NCBI GenBank assembly: GCA_018667335.1
Contig: JABIVD010000015.1
Span: forward strand, 1 to 64,000
Origin: Rhodospirillaceae bacterium
Lineage (GTDB): Bacteria > Pseudomonadota > Alphaproteobacteria > UBA6615
Length of the DNA: 64,000 nucleotides
Reading direction: 5' to 3'
Positions 26,037 to 34,452 of the stretch are shown in pieces. The notes below the pieces were generated by a model. The model saw only the letters and a list, made by a program, of their open reading frames with translations. It did not search any database and was not told the origin of the DNA. Position 1 is the stretch's first letter; each line of letters begins with the position of its first letter. The position numbers were made by a program, and so were the translations under genes.

Positions 26037-26348
26037 CTAGATCGTGGGGAAGGGCCCGACACGATCCTCATAGGCCTGGGTCGCCGGGTGCTCGATCATT
26101 GGCGTGACGTCGACACTCATCCACGGATGCAGCGGCAGCGACGAGATGTCGGCGTGGAACGCCTCCAGGCTGTCGGCCTCCCAGATCGAGAAGTTCGCCC
26201 GCTCGCCGACGATCCGCCAGACCTTGCGCATCTTGCCGGCCTGGATCAGTTCGATCGCCCGGTCGGCCTCGGCCTCGCCGAGCGCCTTGACCTGCGCCGG
26301 GTCCATTTCGCCCGGCAGTTCCACCTTGATACGCACCATGAACAGCAT
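26037..26348 (-). CDS. Muconolactone delta-isomerase-like protein
   Basis: The 103-residue protein aligns by eye with CatC from the catechol branch of the beta-ketoadipate pathway: MLFMVRIKVELPGEMDP, VWRIVGERANFSIWE, and LPLHPWMSVDVTPMIEHP. The fold is a ferredoxin-like barrel forming a decamer. No catA or catB lies near, so it may act on a different lactone. Downstream genes are absent (REP element), and the SLC13-type permease lies upstream on the same strand, 50 bases away. Confidence 0.85.
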   Translation of the reverse strand: MLFMVRIKVELPGEMDPAQVKALGEAEADRAIELIQAGKMRKVWRIVGERANFSIWEADSLEAFHADISSLPLHPWMSVDVTPMIEHPATQAYEDRVGPFPTI

Positions 26349-26398
26349 GCGATGTCTCCCTGTTTTTATGTGATTTGGGCGTGACCTGAGGCCTAGCC

Positions 26399-27793
26399 CT
26401 AGAAATAGACTCCAAGCATCCGACCCCAGAGGTATTGCAAGGGCAGGATGACCAATAGGCCGATCACGAAGTAGACCGACAGCAGCCGAAAGGCCTCGCG
26501 CATGGGCACGCCGCCCACCGCCATGGCCATCGCGACGGGCGGGGCCTCGTGCGGGAAGGGGTAAATCATCCAGCTCGGCACCTGGACCAGCAGGACCGAT
26601 TGCAGTGGCCAGCCGGTGGCCTGCGCAATCGCATCGGAGAACGATGTCACGATCGGTGGTGCGGCGGGAAAGGTCGTGACCAGCCCGACGGCAGCGCTGA
26701 TCGCGAAGATCTCGTAGAAGGTGACGATGCCGCCGTCTCTGGTGAGTGGAATGTTGGCGAGCAACAACTCGCCCATGGCGCCGCCGAGGCCGGAATGGTT
26801 GGCGATGGCGCCGACCCCGATGACGCCGGCCACGAACAGCCAGGCGCCATAGTTGACCTCCGTCGTCATGACCGAGGCGGGGAGTATGCCGATCCCCGGT
26901 GTAACGCAGAGCAGCGCGGCGGCGAGCGCGACCCAGGCCGGGGAGATGCCGTGGAGGGAGTCCGTCATCCAGAGTGCGAGTGCAACAAGCATGATGCCCA
27001 TCAACCGCCGCTCGGCGCCGCTCCATCCGGCCTGTATCTTGGCCTTGCTCATGGGCTGGGGCTTCGCACCGAACAGGATGGTGATCAACACGATGACGAT
27101 CAGCGCGCCCAGAAAGCCGACGACGGGGAAGTTCAGGAAGGTGTAGCCGAAATAGGTGAAACCAATCCCGAAGATGCCTTCCGAGGCGCCGACGAACGCC
27201 ATGTTCACGACATTCGACGGGAGAATACCGAAGGCCGGGATCGTCGTACCCCAGCCCGCGGCCAGGACCAGGCCATGGCGGGCGCGGGTGTTCTCGGCGA
27301 ATCCAAGCTCCGTTGCCAGCGCGACGGCCAACGGCGCCATCATCACGGCGCGCCCGGATGCGGACGGCATAATGAAACTGAGCGCCATACCGGCGATGGC
27401 CAGTCCGCCTGCCATGGTCAGGTAGCGGGCCGGCAGGTGGATCATCAACGCCTGCACCATGCGTGCGGCCAGGCCGGACTTGTGTACCGCGATCGAGATG
27501 ACGAATCCGCCGAAGACCAACCAGATGGCGCTGGAGTGAAATCCGGAGAACGTGACATTCGGCGGTGCGATTCCAAACACCACCGTGAACAGGAACATCA
27601 GCAAGGCGGTGATGTGCGGCGGGATGGCGCCCGTGGACCAGAAGGCGATGGCGAACAAGACCACCCCGGCCGCCGGCAAAACCCCCGGCGTTTCGGTCCA
27701 TAACGGCGCCGCGAGCAGGACCGCCGCGACAAGGGTCGACAGCAATCCGAATATCTGGGCGGCATTGAGCCGCGTGTGCATCGGTAAGCTCAT
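26399..27793 (-). CDS. SLC13/DASS-family anion permease
   Basis: The 464-residue protein has about 12 hydrophobic segments, the GFHSSAIWLVFGGFVIS region near the first repeat, IMPSASGRAVMMAPL (first SNT-like sodium motif), and the matching FPAAPPIVTSFSD region in the second half. Family members use sodium to import dicarboxylates, citrate, sulfate or similar anions. The start is 27793 (MSLPMHTRL), with 27781 possible. It is followed by the muconolactone-isomerase-like gene on the same strand, suggesting uptake of an aromatic-derived organic acid (inference). Confidence 0.87.
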   Translation of the reverse strand: MSLPMHTRLNAAQIFGLLSTLVAAVLLAAPLWTETPGVLPAAGVVLFAIAFWSTGAIPPHITALLMFLFTVVFGIAPPNVTFSGFHSSAIWLVFGGFVISIAVHKSGLAARMVQALMIHLPARYLTMAGGLAIAGMALSFIMPSASGRAVMMAPLAVALATELGFAENTRARHGLVLAAGWGTTIPAFGILPSNVVNMAFVGASEGIFGIGFTYFGYTFLNFPVVGFLGALIVIVLITILFGAKPQPMSKAKIQAGWSGAERRLMGIMLVALALWMTDSLHGISPAWVALAAALLCVTPGIGILPASVMTTEVNYGAWLFVAGVIGVGAIANHSGLGGAMGELLLANIPLTRDGGIVTFYEIFAISAAVGLVTTFPAAPPIVTSFSDAIAQATGWPLQSVLLVQVPSWMIYPFPHEAPPVAMAMAVGGVPMREAFRLLSVYFVIGLLVILPLQYLWGRMLGVYF

Positions 27794-27901
27794 TTCGATC
27801 CGTTTGTCTGGCCTGCGACGGTGGTCAACAATTTGGCAGAGTTGCATTTTAGCAATCCGCGCGCGGATGCGCGAGAGAGCCGGTACTGTTGCATGGCATG
27901 G

Positions 27902-27921
27902 CTGCATCTCACCTGATGCAG
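27902..27921. promoter_or_regulatory. Inverted repeat in the permease / FadB-like divergent region
   Basis: A perfect inverted repeat, CTGCATC-TCACCT-GATGCAG, lies midway between two divergent genes (27793 and 28004). Such a placement fits an operator or a divergent promoter element, but no regulator gene is adjacent. Confidence 0.35.
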
Positions 27922-28003
27922 TCTCGACTTTTTGGATGATTGTGAAAAATTCTCGTAAAGTGTAGCGGTGAGAAGCACGTCGCCTGATCGTATATGAGAG
28001 CTC

Positions 28004-30133
28004 ATGGTCAATAAGATTTCCAGCGAACCCGTTCAATACCGCAAAGACGGTACTGTTGCGGTCATCACCATCAACAATCCGCCCGTGAACGCGCTGGCGA
28101 AGCATGTGCGTATGGCGATCGCCGATTATCTCGAGGCGGCGGCCAATGATCATTTGACCCTTGCTGTGGTGATTTGCGGCAACGGGCGCAATCTGTGCGG
28201 TGGCGCCGACATACGCGAATTCAATACGCCGGACCGTCAGGTTCGCCCCATGACCCGCGACCTGATGAACCTGATCGAGGCGATGCACATACCCGTTGTG
28301 GCGGCGATCCACGGCCCCACTCTGGGCGGCGGGCTGGAGCTCGCGCTCGGCTGTCACTACCGGGTGGCCCATCGGGATGCGCGGCTCGGTCTGCCCGAGG
28401 TTTTGCGCGGTGTCGTTCCCGGTGCCGGCGGCACCCAGCGCCTGCCACGCCTCGTCGGGTTTCGGACGGCGGTCGAGATGATCACCAGCGGCACGCCGGT
28501 GGACGGGGCCAAGGCGTTGGAGATCGGCCTGGTGGACCAGGTGACCGAGGACGACGATGTCTGTGCCGAGGCGATCCGCTATGCCGAGGATCTGATCGCC
28601 GGCGCTGTCGGTCTACGCGTGGTCAGCGAGATGACGATCGACATGGACGCGGACACGGGTGCTGCGGTGGTTGCGGAAATGCGGGCAAAACTCGAGAAAT
28701 CCGCACGCGGCATGGAGGCGCCGTTCCGGTGCCTCGAGAGTGTCGCCAACACTCTGACCATGTCGTTTGCCGACGGATGGGCGCGCGAGGCGGAGATTAG
28801 CGCGGAGGCGGTGGCGTCCGTCGAGTCCCGTTCGCTCGTGCATGCATTTTTCGCCGAGCGGCAGGTCTCGAAAATTCCCGACATTCCCGCCGACACGCCC
28901 CGACGTTCGATTGAACGCACTGCGATCGTCGGCGCCGGCACCATGGGCGGCGGGATCGCCATGTCCTTCGCAAATGCCGGCATGCCGGTCACGCTGATCG
29001 ATTCGGGGAAATCCGCCCTCGACCGGGGGATCGCACGGATCAGGGACAATTATGCCGCGACCCGTGATCGGGGCCGCCTGAGTGCCGAAGACATGGACGC
29101 GCGGATGGGGCTCATCACTGGCGCGGTCGGGATCGCCGCGGTGGCGGATGCCGATTTGATCATTGAGGCCGTCTTTGAGGAGATGGACATCAAGCAATCG
29201 ATCTTTCGCGAATTGGACGGGCTGGCGCGCGACGGGGCGATCCTGGCGACCAACACATCGACCCTCGACGTGGACGCGATCGCAGCCGTGACCGGGCGGC
29301 CCGGGGACGTGCTGGGCCTGCATTTCTTCAGCCCGGCGAATGTGATGACCCTGCTGGAGATCGTGCGCGCCGAGAAGACAGAGAAGGACGTGATCGCCAC
29401 CGTGCTGGACCTGGCGGGCCGGATCGGCAAGACCGGTGTGGTCGTGGGGGTGAGCGATGGCTTCGTGGGCAACCGCATGCTGGCGCCGTATTTCCGACAG
29501 TGCGACTTCCTGGTGGAAGAGGGCGCGCTGCCCCAGGACGTGGACCGGGTGATCGAGGAATTCGGGTTCCGGATGGGGCCGTTCCGGGTTTCGGACATGG
29601 CGGGGCTGGATATCAGCTGGGCGATCGAGAAGCGCCGGGCCGAGACGCGGCCCGCAGACGAACGGTTTTCGCCCCTGCTGGAACGGATTTGCGAGAAGGG
29701 CCGATTCGGGCAGAAAACCGGGGCGGGCTGGTATCGCTACGAGGGGCGTGCTGCGGTACCCGATCCTGAGGTCGAGGTGTTGATTGCCGCGCGTTCGGAC
29801 GAAATGGGACTCACGCGGCGGGACATCTCCGATGACGAAATCCGGCAGCGCTGTATTTATCAGTTGATAAATGAGGGCGCGAAGATCCTCGAGGAAGGCC
29901 TGGCGATCCGCGCATCGGACATCGACGTCGTCTGGCTGAATGGTTACGGGTTCCCGCGGCGGCGCGGCGGCCCGATGTTCTACGCCGACATGGTCGGCCT
30001 GCCCGAGATCGTCGCGACCATGGACCGTTACCACGGCGAATGGGGCGACAAGTGGGAGCCGGCCGCACTCCTGCGCGAGCTGGCGGATGCCGGTTCAAGT
30101 TTCAAGGATTGGGATGCGGGCCGGACGGCCTGA
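28004..30133 (+). CDS. Bifunctional enoyl-CoA hydratase / 3-hydroxyacyl-CoA dehydrogenase (FadB/FadJ-like)
   Basis: The 709-residue fusion has an N-terminal crotonase domain (VITINNPPVNALAKHV; both catalytic Glu in GGGLELALGC and LGLPEVLRG) and a C-terminal HAD domain (IVGAGTMGGGIAMSFA; catalytic His in GLHFFSPANVM). The C-terminal repeat domain ends in GYGFPRRRGGPMFYADMVG. It would hydrate and oxidise enoyl-CoA in beta-oxidation or a ring-derived CoA pathway. A paralogue of the same architecture lies at 41.4 kb. Confidence 0.93.
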   Translation: MVNKISSEPVQYRKDGTVAVITINNPPVNALAKHVRMAIADYLEAAANDHLTLAVVICGNGRNLCGGADIREFNTPDRQVRPMTRDLMNLIEAMHIPVVAAIHGPTLGGGLELALGCHYRVAHRDARLGLPEVLRGVVPGAGGTQRLPRLVGFRTAVEMITSGTPVDGAKALEIGLVDQVTEDDDVCAEAIRYAEDLIAGAVGLRVVSEMTIDMDADTGAAVVAEMRAKLEKSARGMEAPFRCLESVANTLTMSFADGWAREAEISAEAVASVESRSLVHAFFAERQVSKIPDIPADTPRRSIERTAIVGAGTMGGGIAMSFANAGMPVTLIDSGKSALDRGIARIRDNYAATRDRGRLSAEDMDARMGLITGAVGIAAVADADLIIEAVFEEMDIKQSIFRELDGLARDGAILATNTSTLDVDAIAAVTGRPGDVLGLHFFSPANVMTLLEIVRAEKTEKDVIATVLDLAGRIGKTGVVVGVSDGFVGNRMLAPYFRQCDFLVEEGALPQDVDRVIEEFGFRMGPFRVSDMAGLDISWAIEKRRAETRPADERFSPLLERICEKGRFGQKTGAGWYRYEGRAAVPDPEVEVLIAARSDEMGLTRRDISDDEIRQRCIYQLINEGAKILEEGLAIRASDIDVVWLNGYGFPRRRGGPMFYADMVGLPEIVATMDRYHGEWGDKWEPAALLRELADAGSSFKDWDAGRTA

Positions 30134-30151
30134 CTTCCAAAACGATACCGT

Positions 30152-30919
30152 CTAGACCGGGACCGTGGCCCCGCCATCGACCACCAGGGTCTGGCCGGTC
30201 ATCCAGGTCGCTGCATCGGATGCCAGGTACACAGCCGCACCCGCGATGTCCTCGGGCTCGCCGAGACGACGCAGCGGCGTGGCCGCGACCCTGGGGTCGG
30301 CGAACTCGGGATCTTCCCACAGCGCGCGGGCGAAATCGGTTTTCACCAGCCCCGGCGCGATCGCGTTGACCCGGATGTTGTCGGGCCCGAGCTCGACGGC
30401 GAGATTGCGCGCGAGCTGCATGTCGGCGGCCTTGGAGATGTTGTAGGCACCGATCACGTCGCTGCCGCGCAGGCCGCCGATCGACGACACCAGCACAATC
30501 GCGCCGCCTTCCTTCGCACGCATGTCCGGTACCGCCATCTGGGCGAGCCAGAGCTGGGACTGGATGTTGGTCTGCATGATCTTGGAGAAGACCTCGTCGG
30601 GGATGTCCATCGCCGGGCCGTAGTAGGGATTGATGGCCGCGTTGCAGACGAGGATGTCGGCAGGCCCCCAATGGTCCCGGGAGGCGTCTACCAGCGCCTG
30701 GAGCTCTTCCTTGCGGCCGACATTGCAGGGCACCCCCAGCACCTGATGGCCGGCATCTGTGAGCGCCGTGGCGGTTTGGGTGACCCGGTCGATATCGCGG
30801 CTCGACACGGTGACTTTCGCGCCCGCCTCGGCCAGTGCAGCGGCGATGGCGCGGCCGATACCCTTGGTTGAGCCGGTGACGATGGCGACCTTGCCCGAAA
30901 GGTCGAACGGCGTGCTCAT
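30152..30919 (-). CDS. SDR-family oxidoreductase
   Basis: The 255-residue classical short-chain dehydrogenase has the cofactor motif [13 protein letters not shown] (residues about 14-26), NAAINPYYG, the active-site Ser of VSSIGGLRG, and Tyr-x3-Lys in AYNISKAA. C-terminal GGATVPV ends the protein. It is likely NAD(P)-dependent, with hydroxyacyl-CoA or a ring alcohol as substrate. The frame is open far upstream, but 30919 ([13 protein letters not shown]) fits family starts. It is convergent with the FadB-like gene and divergent from the acyl-CoA dehydrogenase gene. Confidence 0.92.
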   Translation of the reverse strand: MSTPFDLSGKVAIVTGSTKGIGRAIAAALAEAGAKVTVSSRDIDRVTQTATALTDAGHQVLGVPCNVGRKEELQALVDASRDHWGPADILVCNAAINPYYGPAMDIPDEVFSKIMQTNIQSQLWLAQMAVPDMRAKEGGAIVLVSSIGGLRGSDVIGAYNISKAADMQLARNLAVELGPDNIRVNAIAPGLVKTDFARALWEDPEFADPRVAATPLRRLGEPEDIAGAAVYLASDAATWMTGQTLVVDGGATVPV

Positions 30920-30942
30920 GGCGATTTCCCTATTCACATCAT

Positions 30943-30970
30943 TTGCCGGTGTCTGATTTACAAGTATCCT
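30943..30970 (+). promoter_or_regulatory. Candidate promoter of the acyl-CoA dehydrogenase gene
   Basis: TTGCCG (30943-30948) and TATCCT (30965-30970) are separated by 16 bases, 60 bases upstream of the ATG at 31031. Both elements are imperfect; position supports it. Confidence 0.35.
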
Positions 30971-31030
30971 AGGCGAAGACACGGCGTTCGGCACCAACCC
31001 GGACGACAAGGTTGTACCCAGGGGGAACAC

Positions 31031-32266
31031 ATGGAATTCGAATTGACACCGCGCTGCCAGGAGATGCGGGCAGAGCTCATCTCGTTCATGGATGAGTTCG
31101 TCTATCCGAACGAGGAAACGTTCGATGAGCAGCTCGACACTCAGGGGACCCGCTGGCAGACGCCGCAGATCGTCGACGATCTGAAGGCGGAGGCGAAGAA
31201 GCGCGGGCTGTGGAATTTGTTTCTGCCCGACGATCACCACGGTGCGGGGCTCACCAATGTCGAGTATGCGCCGCTGTGCGAGATCATGGGCCGTGTCGAC
31301 TGGGCGCCTGAGGTGTTCAACTGCAACGCACCCGACACCGGCAACATGGAGGTGCTGCACATGTACGGCACCCCCGCGCAGCAGGAGGAATGGCTGACGC
31401 CGCTGCTGAACGGCGAGATTCGCTCCGCCTTCGCCATGACCGAACCCGACGTGGCTTCGTCGGATGCGACCAACATCGAATGCTCGATCACCCGGGACGG
31501 TGACGAGTATGTGGTCAACGGTCGCAAATGGTGGACCTCCAACGCCGGCAATCCCCGCTGCAAGATCATGATCGTGATGGGCAAGACCGACCCGACGGCG
31601 GCCCGTCACGAGCAGCAGTCACAGATTCTGGTGCCGACCGAAACGCCGGGGGTCACGATCGAACGTATGCTCAACGTGATGGGCTATGACGACGCACCCC
31701 ACGGGCATGCCGAGGTGAGCTTCGACAATGTGCGCGTGCCCACGGAGAACCTGGTGCTGGGCGAGGGCCGCGGCTTCGAGGTCGCCCAGGGCCGGCTCGG
31801 GCCGGGGCGCATTCATCACTGCATGCGGGTGATCGGCGTGGCCGAGCGCGCGCTGGAAGCCATGTGCAAGCGTGCCGCCGAGCGCGAGACCTGGGGCAAG
31901 CTGCTGGCCGAACGCGGCATCACCGAGGAGCGCATCGCCCAGTCGCGGATCGAGATCGAGATGTGCCGGCTGCTGGTGATGAAGGCGGCCTGGATGATGG
32001 ACACGGTCGGCAACAAGGAAGCCCGCCAGGAGATCGCCATGATCAAGGTGGCCGCGCCGAACATGGCGCTGGGTGTGATCGACCGGGCGCTGCAGCTGCA
32101 TGGCGGCGGCGGCATGAGCGACGATTTCCCGCTGGCGGCGATGTATGCCCGCACCCGTGCGATGCGGCTGTTCGACGGGCCCGACGAGGTGCATCGGCGC
32201 CAGATTGCGCGGCTCGAGCTGCGCCGCCAGATCGACGATTGGCCGCGCAACCGCGGGGTGGCCTAG
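31031..32266 (+). CDS. Acyl-CoA dehydrogenase (ACAD10/11-like)
   Basis: The 411-residue flavoprotein oxidises acyl-CoA to trans-2-enoyl-CoA and passes electrons to ETF. Family landmarks: [17 protein letters not shown] (FAD/substrate site), [10 protein letters not shown], and the C-terminal [20 protein letters not shown] and [14 protein letters not shown]. The last two blocks match the ACAD10/11 group and its bacterial relatives, which work on 4-hydroxyacyl-CoA-derived substrates or long chains. GGGGG precedes the start. It heads an apparent small operon with two genes downstream. Confidence 0.93.
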   Translation: MEFELTPRCQEMRAELISFMDEFVYPNEETFDEQLDTQGTRWQTPQIVDDLKAEAKKRGLWNLFLPDDHHGAGLTNVEYAPLCEIMGRVDWAPEVFNCNAPDTGNMEVLHMYGTPAQQEEWLTPLLNGEIRSAFAMTEPDVASSDATNIECSITRDGDEYVVNGRKWWTSNAGNPRCKIMIVMGKTDPTAARHEQQSQILVPTETPGVTIERMLNVMGYDDAPHGHAEVSFDNVRVPTENLVLGEGRGFEVAQGRLGPGRIHHCMRVIGVAERALEAMCKRAAERETWGKLLAERGITEERIAQSRIEIEMCRLLVMKAAWMMDTVGNKEARQEIAMIKVAAPNMALGVIDRALQLHGGGGMSDDFPLAAMYARTRAMRLFDGPDEVHRRQIARLELRRQIDDWPRNRGVA

Positions 32267-32271
32267 CCGCC

Positions 32272-32793
32272 ATGTCATGGCGGCTGCTCAAGGTGGTTGT
32301 GGTCCTTCCGGGCACGGTGCTGGTCCTCGTGCCCGCCATCATACTCTGGGCAGTCGCGGATACCGGTGCGGCCGCGGAATTTCGCGGGCCTGTCGATCCG
32401 GGATTCTGGATCGGTGCTGCGGTCGGCCTTGTCGGCATCGCCTTCGCGGTCTGGACTGTGCGTTTGTTCGTCGGTCCCGGAGAAGGAACGCCGGCGCCGT
32501 GGGATCCGCCGCAGAAACTGGTCGTGCGCGGCCCCTACCGGCATGTTCGTAATCCGATGATTGCCAGCGTGTACATGATGCTGTTCGCGGAATCACTGAT
32601 CTTGAATGCGTGGCCTCTGGCGGTCTGGCTCATCGTCTTTTTTGCCGTCAACGCGCTCTATATTCCCCGCTCCGAGGAGCCGGGACTGGCGGCGCGTTTC
32701 GGCGAGGACTACCGCCAATACAAGGCGAACGTGCCGCGCTGGATTCCCAATCCGCTTCCCTGGAACCCCGACGACGAAGGAGAATCGTCATGA
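32272..32793 (+). CDS. Isoprenylcysteine carboxyl methyltransferase-family membrane protein
   Basis: The 173-residue protein has four or five hydrophobic helices and the cofactor-binding region LVVRGPYRHVRNPMI with RFGEDYRQYKANVPRW near the C-terminus, the signature of the ICMT/PEMT-like family. Bacterial members methylate lipids or small acids, or are of unknown function. It begins five bases after the acyl-CoA dehydrogenase stop and overlaps the next gene by four bases. Confidence 0.85.
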   Translation: MSWRLLKVVVVLPGTVLVLVPAIILWAVADTGAAAEFRGPVDPGFWIGAAVGLVGIAFAVWTVRLFVGPGEGTPAPWDPPQKLVVRGPYRHVRNPMIASVYMMLFAESLILNAWPLAVWLIVFFAVNALYIPRSEEPGLAARFGEDYRQYKANVPRWIPNPLPWNPDDEGESS

Positions 32794-33131
32794 TCGCAGT
32801 GATTTTCGAAGTCTGGCCGGCCGAGGGGCGGCTCGAGGATTATCTCGGAATTGCCCACGATCTGGCGACCGAACTCGAGAAGATCGACGGGTTCATCTCG
32901 GTCGAGCGGTTCGAGAGCATCTACAACCCGGGCAAGTATCTGGCGCTGTCATTCTTCCGCGACGAAGAGGAGGTCAAAGCCTGGCGCAGCCACGCGGAGC
33001 ACCGGATCGCTCAGGCGAAGGGGCGCGGCGGTGTCTTCGAGAATTATCGCCTGCGGGTCGCCGAGGTGCTGCGCGACTACGGGCCCGAGGCACGCGAAGA
33101 GGCGCCCGCTGACGCAACGGGCAAGAAGTAG
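32790..33131 (+). CDS. Antibiotic biosynthesis monooxygenase (ABM) domain protein
   Basis: The 113-residue protein has an N-terminal ferredoxin-like ABM domain: MIAVIFEVWPAEGRLEDYL then GFISVERFESIYNPGKY and FFRDEEEVKAWR. ABM proteins are cofactor-free oxygenases or quinone-handling enzymes; many are uncharacterised. It overlaps the preceding gene as ATGA, so acyl-CoA dehydrogenase, ICMT-like and ABM genes form one unit. The charged C-terminus (EEAPADATGKK) looks disordered. Confidence 0.82.
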   Translation: MIAVIFEVWPAEGRLEDYLGIAHDLATELEKIDGFISVERFESIYNPGKYLALSFFRDEEEVKAWRSHAEHRIAQAKGRGGVFENYRLRVAEVLRDYGPEAREEAPADATGKK

Positions 33132-33194
33132 GGCGGTTTTGCGCCAGGTTGGGCGCTGCTCTAGGCTGGCATCAGGAATTTAGGGGAGCGAGTT

Positions 33195-34430
33195 ATGAGT
33201 CTGGATCTGGTGCTGCGCAATGCGCGGGTCGTCGGGGGTGCAGCCGATGCGCCACTGCAGGATATTGGCATTTCCGAGGGCCGCATTGCGGCGATAGAGG
33301 CTGGGTTGCCCGACGGGGGCGAAAGCCTCGACGTCGATGGTGGTCTGGTGTCCGGCGGGCTGATCGAGACCCACATCCATCTCGACAAGTCGCGCCTCCT
33401 CGACCGCTCCGAACCCGCCCCGGACCGGGGCGTGGATCACATGCGACGGGTCTCGGCGGTGAAGCCGGGCTTTACGGTCGAAGACGTCTACAAGCGCGCC
33501 GCTGCGTCGCTGGAGACCGCGATCGCCCATGGCTGCACCCATATGCGCACCCATGTGGAGGTCGATCCCAATGTGGGCCTGAAGAGCGTTGATGCGCTCG
33601 AGCAGCTGGCCAGGGATTATGCCTGGGCCATCGACCTGCAGCTCTGCGTGTTTTTGCAAGAAGGCTGGACCGGGGTGCCCGAGGGCGATGCCAATCTGGT
33701 CGCGACGCTCGACCGTGGTGCGACGGCGATCGGCGGCGCACCGAGCTACGACAGCGACGGCCCGGGACAGATCAACCGGATCTTCGAGCTGGCCAAGGAA
33801 TATGACGTGGACGTGGACATCCATCTGGATGTTGGCCCCAATCATGATCATCTCGACATCTATCAGGTCTGTGAGTTGGCCGACAAACTCGGCTGGGGCG
33901 GGCGTGTGGCCGTCGGGCACGGCTCGAAATACTCGTCCATGTCGCCGGACGAGCTGGGTGATTTGGGCAAGTTGATGTCAGACAGTGGTGTGACCCTGAC
34001 CGTGCTGCCGGCGACGGATCTGTTCACCGTCGGGCGGCACCAGGACCACAGCGTGATGCGCGGGGTGGCCGACGGCAACGCGCTGGCGGCTCACGGCGTT
34101 AATTGCTGCCTGTCGACCAACAACATCCTCAACCCATTCACACCCTTCGGTGACGGCTCGCTGATGCGGATCGCGAACATGTACGCCAACGTCGCCCAGC
34201 GCGGCACGCGCGAGGAGCTGACCGAATGTTTCGCGATGATGACCGACCGGCCGGCGAAGTTCCTCGGCCGCGAGGACTACGGCGTTGCGGTCGGCAATGC
34301 GGCGGATCTGGTGGTCTGGGACGCGACGACGGCGGATGAGGCGGTGGCGATCAACGCCGAAGCGCGCTTCGGCTTCAAGTCGGGCCGGCGGACCTTTACC
34401 CGCACGGCCGTCGACCTGCATCGGCCCTAG
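33195..34430 (+). CDS. Cytosine-deaminase-like amidohydrolase
   Basis: The 411-residue amidohydrolase has the metal site HIHLDKS (His60, His62), the second-site GPNHDHL and the third VAVGHGSK, as in the cytosine deaminase/AtzC group. The usual catalytic Asp near the C-terminus (SDN in relatives) reads CLSTNNILNPFTPFGDG, so Asn takes its place, with PFGDG preserved. Whether it still acts on a cyclic amidine is uncertain. It starts after GGGGAG. It is convergent with the GGT-like gene, and amide-hydrolysing neighbours suggest a nitrogen-containing substrate. Confidence 0.85.
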   Translation: MSLDLVLRNARVVGGAADAPLQDIGISEGRIAAIEAGLPDGGESLDVDGGLVSGGLIETHIHLDKSRLLDRSEPAPDRGVDHMRRVSAVKPGFTVEDVYKRAAASLETAIAHGCTHMRTHVEVDPNVGLKSVDALEQLARDYAWAIDLQLCVFLQEGWTGVPEGDANLVATLDRGATAIGGAPSYDSDGPGQINRIFELAKEYDVDVDIHLDVGPNHDHLDIYQVCELADKLGWGGRVAVGHGSKYSSMSPDELGDLGKLMSDSGVTLTVLPATDLFTVGRHQDHSVMRGVADGNALAAHGVNCCLSTNNILNPFTPFGDGSLMRIANMYANVAQRGTREELTECFAMMTDRPAKFLGREDYGVAVGNAADLVVWDATTADEAVAINAEARFGFKSGRRTFTRTAVDLHRP

Positions 34431-34452
34431 CAGCGCGCGTTAGTCGCGTTCG

